From assembly GCA_039033855.1 (NCBI GenBank), contig JBCCBV010000025.1, positions 1 to 35,071 on the forward strand: DNA of 35,071 nucleotides, given 5' to 3'. Positions 31,246 through 35,071 of this stretch are shown here, one piece after another. The stretch is from JBCCBV01 sp039033855 (lineage in GTDB: Bacteria > Planctomycetota > Phycisphaerae > Phycisphaerales > Phycisphaeraceae). Under the pieces are notes generated by a model. It was not told the DNA's origin and ran no database searches. It saw only the letters and a program-made list of their open reading frames with translations. Every line of letters begins with the position of its first letter. The stretch's first letter is position 1. The translations under genes and the position numbers were made by a program.

Positions 31246-32988
31246 TTATGCACGGCGACGGCGCAGCATGCCCATCGCCACGACGCCAAACAGGCTCAAG
31301 CTCGCGGGCTCAGGCACGACGGCCGGCGCCGAGTTGCCGAAGTTGCCCGCCAGAATGTCGAAGTCCAGCAGATCGACCACGCCGTCGAAGTTGAAATCGC
31401 CATCGGAGGCGCCCTCCGGAGCGTCGAACCCGTTTTCGGGGGCGCCGAAATTGTTCGCCAAGATGTCGAAGTCCAGCAGGTCGACCACGCCATCGAAGTT
31501 CGCGTCGCCGGGCAGCGCCACCGAGAACAACGCCCGCAGAAAGCCGTCTTGACGAGTTGATAGGTAGAGCTCGCCATCGAGCGTTTGGTTGATCCGCAGG
31601 TCGGCCCGCGTGGTGAGGTTCCGACCGTCGGCCGAGCGCTGGGCGTTGATGAGCGCCAGCAGGTCGGTCGGATCACCCGACGCGTCCAGCAGGAACAACT
31701 CGAACACCTCGGCGGTAGTCGCCGGGTCTGCGTCGTCCGCGGCAAGCATGGCGTCGAGGTCGCTGTAAAAAAGCCGGCCGTTGACGATGTCGCCGAACAC
31801 AAACTTGCCCCGGAGCTCCGGCGCCGCATCGCCGCGGTACACGTGCCCACCCGCGATGGCGAAGCCCTCGTCGTGGTCGTACTGGGACACCGGGTAGGTA
31901 AAGCCGAACGTGTCGTCATTTCCCGGCAGCGGCCCACCGCCCAACGTGAACGTTCCTTCTCGCTCGGACCAGCCGTAGTTCGCCATCGGGCGAACGACAT
32001 TGACCTCCTCCACATCGTTCTCGCCCACATCCGCCACCAGCAGAGCGCCGCTGACTGCGTCCCACGACAAGCGGATGCCGTTGCGCAGCCCGTGCGCGAA
32101 CACGTGGTCGGCGGTGCTGGGGTCGGCGTCGCCCACAAACGGGTTGTCTGCGGGGATCGCAAAGTCGCCCGGCACTCCGCTGCGGGTTCCCAGCGGGTCG
32201 ATACGGCTGATGGTGGTCAACCAGCCGCCCGGGTTCTGGAGGTTCGCGGTGTGGCCGGGCAGGTTGAACGAACGCCCGTCGCCGTGCGAGACGTACAGCA
32301 TGCCGTAGTCCGCGTCCCCCGGGGTTGCGTTGGGGTTGAAAACCAGATCGCCCAGCGGGTGGAACGTGCCCGGCGACCCGATCCGAAGCACCTCGCGCCG
32401 CGTCCCCGCAAACGCGTTGGCGGACGGGTCAGTCGATCTCCATTCCGTGAGAACGCTTTGGTTCCCTACCCCGCCCGATGCGGGAACGATGACCGTCGTG
32501 GCGCCCGTGGCCGAGCCCGGCTCGGTGTGCGACGTGTAGAACACCCCGTACCCATCCGACCCAGCCCGGCCGAAGTCGGGGTGGAACGCAAAGGTGATCA
32601 AACCCGACGCCAGGCCAAGGCCTCCGATCATGTTCGGGAACGCCGAGGCCGCGTCGGCATACAACATCGGCGGCCCTGGCGCCGTAGCGCTGCCGGGATC
32701 GATGGCGTAGATCTGTCCGCTCAAATCGTTGGCGAACCACCGGCCGGAGCCGTCTTCGACCTCGCGCAAAAAATTCACCCGGTTCCACGAGGACCCCGCG
32801 CTGCTGGTCGTCGCCGGGAGTTGCAGAACGTCCGAGACACCCAAAGTCAGGCCCGGCGTCGGCGGGGGGAGCTGCGCCCGGGCCGCGGCCGTGCCAAACG
32901 CCGCCAAACCGATGAACGCCGCCGTACGCGATCCGCAGAGGCCGAACGCGATCCGGGGGAAATCTCCTCGACGTATTGCTCCAACCAT
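31246..32988 (-). CDS. Glucose/sorbosone dehydrogenase-like beta-propeller protein with dockerin-like repeats and PEP-CTERM anchor
   Basis: A 580-residue secreted protein. The signal peptide (about 1-38) ends near AAARAQ. Residues about 45-480 match the GSDH six-bladed propeller, a PQQ-type sugar dehydrogenase fold, with ITFAFHPDFG, FHPLGDLVFNP, GMLYVSHGDG, FAHGLRNGIRLSWD and VADVGENDVEEVN. Two calcium loops follow (DANFDGVVDLLDFDILA near 495, DFNFDGVVDLLDFDILA near 527), then VPEPAS, a hydrophobic helix and RRRRA (558-580), a PEP-CTERM signal. It is probably a surface-anchored aldose oxidase; PQQ use is family knowledge, not seen. ATG 32988 was chosen over an upstream start (33093) because a signal peptide then begins at once. 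It lies 52 bp after the sigma gene. Confidence 0.87.
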   Translation of the reverse strand: MVGAIRRGDFPRIAFGLCGSRTAAFIGLAAFGTAAARAQLPPPTPGLTLGVSDVLQLPATTSSAGSSWNRVNFLREVEDGSGRWFANDLSGQIYAIDPGSATAPGPPMLYADAASAFPNMIGGLGLASGLITFAFHPDFGRAGSDGYGVFYTSHTEPGSATGATTVIVPASGGVGNQSVLTEWRSTDPSANAFAGTRREVLRIGSPGTFHPLGDLVFNPNATPGDADYGMLYVSHGDGRSFNLPGHTANLQNPGGWLTTISRIDPLGTRSGVPGDFAIPADNPFVGDADPSTADHVFAHGLRNGIRLSWDAVSGALLVADVGENDVEEVNVVRPMANYGWSEREGTFTLGGGPLPGNDDTFGFTYPVSQYDHDEGFAIAGGHVYRGDAAPELRGKFVFGDIVNGRLFYSDLDAMLAADDADPATTAEVFELFLLDASGDPTDLLALINAQRSADGRNLTTRADLRINQTLDGELYLSTRQDGFLRALFSVALPGDANFDGVVDLLDFDILANNFGAPENGFDAPEGASDGDFNFDGVVDLLDFDILAGNFGNSAPAVVPEPASLSLFGVVAMGMLRRRRA

Positions 32989-33040
32989 GACTGACACCCT
33001 TATCTGTTCGAGAACGATTTCGATTGGCCGCCAAAGCCGC

Positions 33041-33718
33041 TTATGCTGCAACCCCCGATAGCGCATCGCGCAGCACCCCGATCGCCTTCGCATGCTGCCG
33101 CGACACCGTGGATTTGTTCACGCCCAGCTCCACGCCGATCTCGCCCATCGACTTGCCCTTGAAGTAGAACAGCTCGATGACGTGGCGGTCCTTCTCCGGC
33201 AAACCGGCCACGGCTTCGGTCAGCTTCTGCTTGGCCTCGGCGGCCAGCATGGGCTCCGCGGGGTCGTCCTCGGCAGAGGGCTCGGGTCCGCCGCCGTCTT
33301 CATCCGAAAGATCGCTCATCATGAACACCGCGCCCAGCCGAGTGACGACCTCGTCGAACCGCCCAGCCAGTTCCTCGACACCCTGCCCCGCCCCGCCGGC
33401 CGCCTGGCGCTCGGCTTCTTGACGGGCGATGTCGTCCGCCGCGGCCTCTGCCGTCACGCGCTTGCGCGGCCGGGGCGGCAGCCACGCCATCTTGCGGATG
33501 CCGTCGAAGATCGACCCGCGGATGCGGTAGTAGGCGAACGTGGTGAACGCCGCGCCCGCGGCCGGGTCGAACTTCTGCGCCGCTTCCACCAGGCCGAGCT
33601 CGCCGAAGCCGACCAGGTCGTCGTACTCGGCCTTGCGCGGCAGCTTGCGATGGATGTCGCGCGCCAGCTTGCGCACGTAGTCGCGGTGTTGTTCGATGAG
33701 TTGCTCGACCTGGCTCAT
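33041..33718 (-). CDS. FliA/WhiG-like RNA polymerase sigma factor (sigma-70 family)
   Basis: A 225-residue sigma factor. Region 2 covers about residues 30-78 (EYDDLVGFGELGLVEAAQKF, FTTFAYYRIRGSIFDGIRK), typical of the sigma-28 branch. Region 4 covers about 173-215 (LPEKDRHVIELFYF, MGEIGVELGVNKSTVSRQ) with the helix-turn-helix. Between them, region 3 is eroded and replaced by an Ala/Glu-rich and then very acidic insert (SDEDGGGPEPSAEDD near 138-152). ATG 33718 was preferred to one 60 bases upstream because the protein starts at the normal family position. Sigma-28 factors direct flagellar, secretion or stress genes. Here FHA and FHA-phosphatase genes are nearby, so partner-switching control is possible. 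It lies 108 bp after the FHA gene on the same strand. Confidence 0.9.
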   Translation of the reverse strand: MSQVEQLIEQHRDYVRKLARDIHRKLPRKAEYDDLVGFGELGLVEAAQKFDPAAGAAFTTFAYYRIRGSIFDGIRKMAWLPPRPRKRVTAEAAADDIARQEAERQAAGGAGQGVEELAGRFDEVVTRLGAVFMMSDLSDEDGGGPEPSAEDDPAEPMLAAEAKQKLTEAVAGLPEKDRHVIELFYFKGKSMGEIGVELGVNKSTVSRQHAKAIGVLRDALSGVAA

Positions 33719-33826
33719 GGAAGACCCGCGTTCGCCAAACCCCCGGTACGACACGTCGCTGTGCCCGCGCCGATCCACCTCGGACCGCCGACTCCCCTAC
33801 CGGGAAGCCCCCGGTCAGCCCACCGG

Positions 33827-34519
33827 TCAACCCCCGCCGATTACCCGCCAACCAAGGTACGCCAGCACCACGACCACGCCTACCGCGACGGCCCAGAGCC
33901 CCGCGTTGCCCGCGGCGGATTTTGGTCGTGCGGGATCGGGCGCACCCCGTGCCGTGGCGTCGCGCGGGCCCAGACCCGCGGCGGGCGCGTCGGCGGTTGC
34001 AAACGTGGCGTCGAGTGCCGGAAGCGTTGGAGCGATCTCGGGTTCGGCCGGGCTCTGGCCGGCGGTCGCCGATTGCGCAGCCTCGCCTGCGGTGTCCGCA
34101 TGGTCGGGCACGGCCTGTGTGGCCGCGAGCGTTTCATCGAAGCCGGGCGTGGACACCGCCCCGCCAGCGTGCGGCCGGTAGACCATCACGCAGCCGCCGA
34201 GCACCAGCGTGGCGCCTTCGCGCAAGCGATGCACGCCCCCCGGTTCGAGCGGCTGGCCGTCGAGTCGTGTGCCGTTGGTGCTGCCGAGTTCAACGGCCTC
34301 GTGCCCGCCGCCTTCCGCCGGCCGGACCTCCAGGTGACGGCTGGAAATCTGCCCGTCGTGCAGCGTCAGTCCTGCGCTACGGCTACGCCCCACCACGAGC
34401 GCCGGCTGCCCGGGCCCGGGCAAGGGCCAGTCGAACCGGCGGGGCCGACCGAGTTCGGTCACCTCGACGCTGAGGCAGGCGTTCGGCGAGGCGGACTCGG
34501 TATGTGAAGGTGGGGACAT
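33827..34519 (-). CDS. FHA-domain protein with C-terminal membrane anchor
   Basis: A 230-residue protein. Residues about 17-115 form an FHA domain, with conserved GRS (44-46), SSRH (59-62) and GSTNGT (79-84) around the phosphothreonine pocket. A Thr/Ala/Pro-rich linker with possible phosphorylation sites (TLAATQAV, TLPALDATFATAD) leads to a single membrane helix at the very C-terminus (about 207-224, LWAVAVGVVVVLAYLGW). The layout (cytoplasmic FHA, one helix near the end) puts an FHA reader at the membrane. An ATG at 34519 gives the usual start; the upstream frame is open to 35053 but is Gly/Ala/Pro-rich shadow of the divergent gene. It is probably cotranscribed with the sigma factor. Confidence 0.87.
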   Translation of the reverse strand: MSPPSHTESASPNACLSVEVTELGRPRRFDWPLPGPGQPALVVGRSRSAGLTLHDGQISSRHLEVRPAEGGGHEAVELGSTNGTRLDGQPLEPGGVHRLREGATLVLGGCVMVYRPHAGGAVSTPGFDETLAATQAVPDHADTAGEAAQSATAGQSPAEPEIAPTLPALDATFATADAPAAGLGPRDATARGAPDPARPKSAAGNAGLWAVAVGVVVVLAYLGWRVIGGG

Positions 34520-34591
34520 TCCAGGTCCAGGAGATCGGACCCAAGCCGGGTTCGACCGGTGCAAAATACCTAACCCTGGCCCGGTTAGCGG

Positions 34592-34597
34592 TATACT
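34592..34597 (+). promoter_or_regulatory. TATACT -10-like box upstream of the last gene
   Basis: TATACT in the 190-bp gap between the divergent FHA gene and the gene starting at 34710 is close to the consensus -10. No matching -35 is visible at 16-18 bp. The start of transcription would be about 100 bases before the ATG. This is a weak call. Confidence 0.3.
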
Positions 34598-34709
34598 TAG
34601 GGCTTCGCGGGCCGTCTTTTGGCAGGCACGGGCGGCGGGGCCGGCCCTCCCGACACCGTGAATGCGGGCCGGTGTGCTGCCCGTTTCTATCCCAACCGAC
34701 CCGCGCTCG

Positions 34710-35071
34710 ATGGCCTCGGAACGTCCTCCCGCCCCCGATCCCAACTCTGACGGCCGTACGCCCGGCCGCATCGGGGGCCGCGCGCAACCCGGCCCCGGCG
34801 ACGAAACCGCCGCCACCCAAGCCCTGCCCACGGCCCGTCGGGTAGCCCCTTCGCCGGCCTCAGCTGCATCGACCGGCGCTCGCCCCCCGGCCCCCGGACG
34901 CCCTGCCCCCCCCAGCCCGGTGGGCCAATCCACCCAGTATGAGCCCGCCGACCCCGCCACCCAGGTCATCAACCCGGCGGTAGCCCCGCTGATCGACTCG
35001 GGCATCCTCGAGCCGCCCGACCCCGCGGCCAGGTCGCGCGGCGCGTTCGCCATGGCCGCCAGTCGGTACGA
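34710..35071 (+). CDS. Unknown protein with Pro/Ala-rich N-terminus (cut by window end)
   Basis: The frame is open from ATG 34710 to the last base, giving about 120 residues. It starts MASERPPAPDPNSDGRTPG and stays rich in Pro, Ala, Arg and Thr (ATQALPTARRVAP, then ATQVINPAVAPLIDSGILE near residue 85-103), without a signal peptide or membrane segment. The short TQAL and TQVI motifs are Thr sites of the sort FHA domains read, which is interesting beside two FHA proteins, but no kinase or other domain is visible in this fragment. It is divergent from the FHA gene. What follows beyond the window would decide its identity. Confidence 0.6.
   Translation, partial: MASERPPAPDPNSDGRTPGRIGGRAQPGPGDETAATQALPTARRVAPSPASAASTGARPPAPGRPAPPSPVGQSTQYEPADPATQVINPAVAPLIDSGILEPPDPAARSRGAFAMAASRY

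Overview
This is a GC-rich chromosomal window from a planctomycete-type bacterium, most likely class Phycisphaerae. That placement is inference. It rests on two surface proteins ending in VPEPAS PEP-CTERM anchors preceded by dockerin-like VDLLDFD calcium repeats, a prepilin-type protein, a futalosine-pathway menaquinone enzyme (MqnC), a non-flagellar type III export gate (SctV), and FHA/SpoIIE-phosphatase/sigma-factor regulators. There are no rRNA or tRNA genes, transposases or CRISPR arrays.

Layout. (1) 1-8294: a carbohydrate-use locus. A LacI-type repressor (cut by the window edge) is divergent from a five-gene operon: Gfo/Idh/MocA oxidoreductase, secreted alpha/beta hydrolase, a beta-propeller/SSS symporter fusion, an exported DUF1961 protein and an arabinose/fucose-isomerase-like enzyme. 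Together they look like a route for releasing, importing and converting an unidentified sugar or sugar derivative. (2) 8568-10077: a TetR repressor divergent from an SDR oxidoreductase, with a good operator candidate between them. (3) 10150-11542: sbtA-sbtB, a sodium-dependent bicarbonate transporter with its PII-like regulator, behind a long leader holding tandem repeats. (4) 11951-13513: mqnC with an unusual cysteine-bearing insertion. (5) 14028-17979: a pseudopilin-like protein followed by a large PstS-like, dockerin-bearing PEP-CTERM surface protein, closed by a strong terminator. (6) 18192-25213: the most striking part, a compact seven-gene run in which three different catalytic or membrane modules each carry a Rieske [2Fe-2S] domain: a GltS-type FMN/3Fe-4S domain, a pyruvate-oxidase-like TPP enzyme and a ferric-reductase-like membrane domain. 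Two tiny membrane proteins, an uncharacterised protein and a membrane-anchored cysteine-motif protein complete it. (7) 25295-29777: SctV, then an FHA-SpoIIE phosphatase. (8) 29818-34519, minus strand: an exported beta-helix protein, a glucose/sorbosone-dehydrogenase-like PEP-CTERM protein, a FliA-like sigma factor and a tail-anchored FHA protein. A Pro/Ala-rich gene starts divergently at 34710 and runs off the end.

The best candidate for an undescribed system is region 6. Gene overlaps (GTGA, ATGA), short gaps and the repeated Rieske fusion suggest one redox pathway linking keto-acid or amino-nitrogen chemistry to a membrane electron carrier. The substrate and direction of electron flow cannot be read from sequence.
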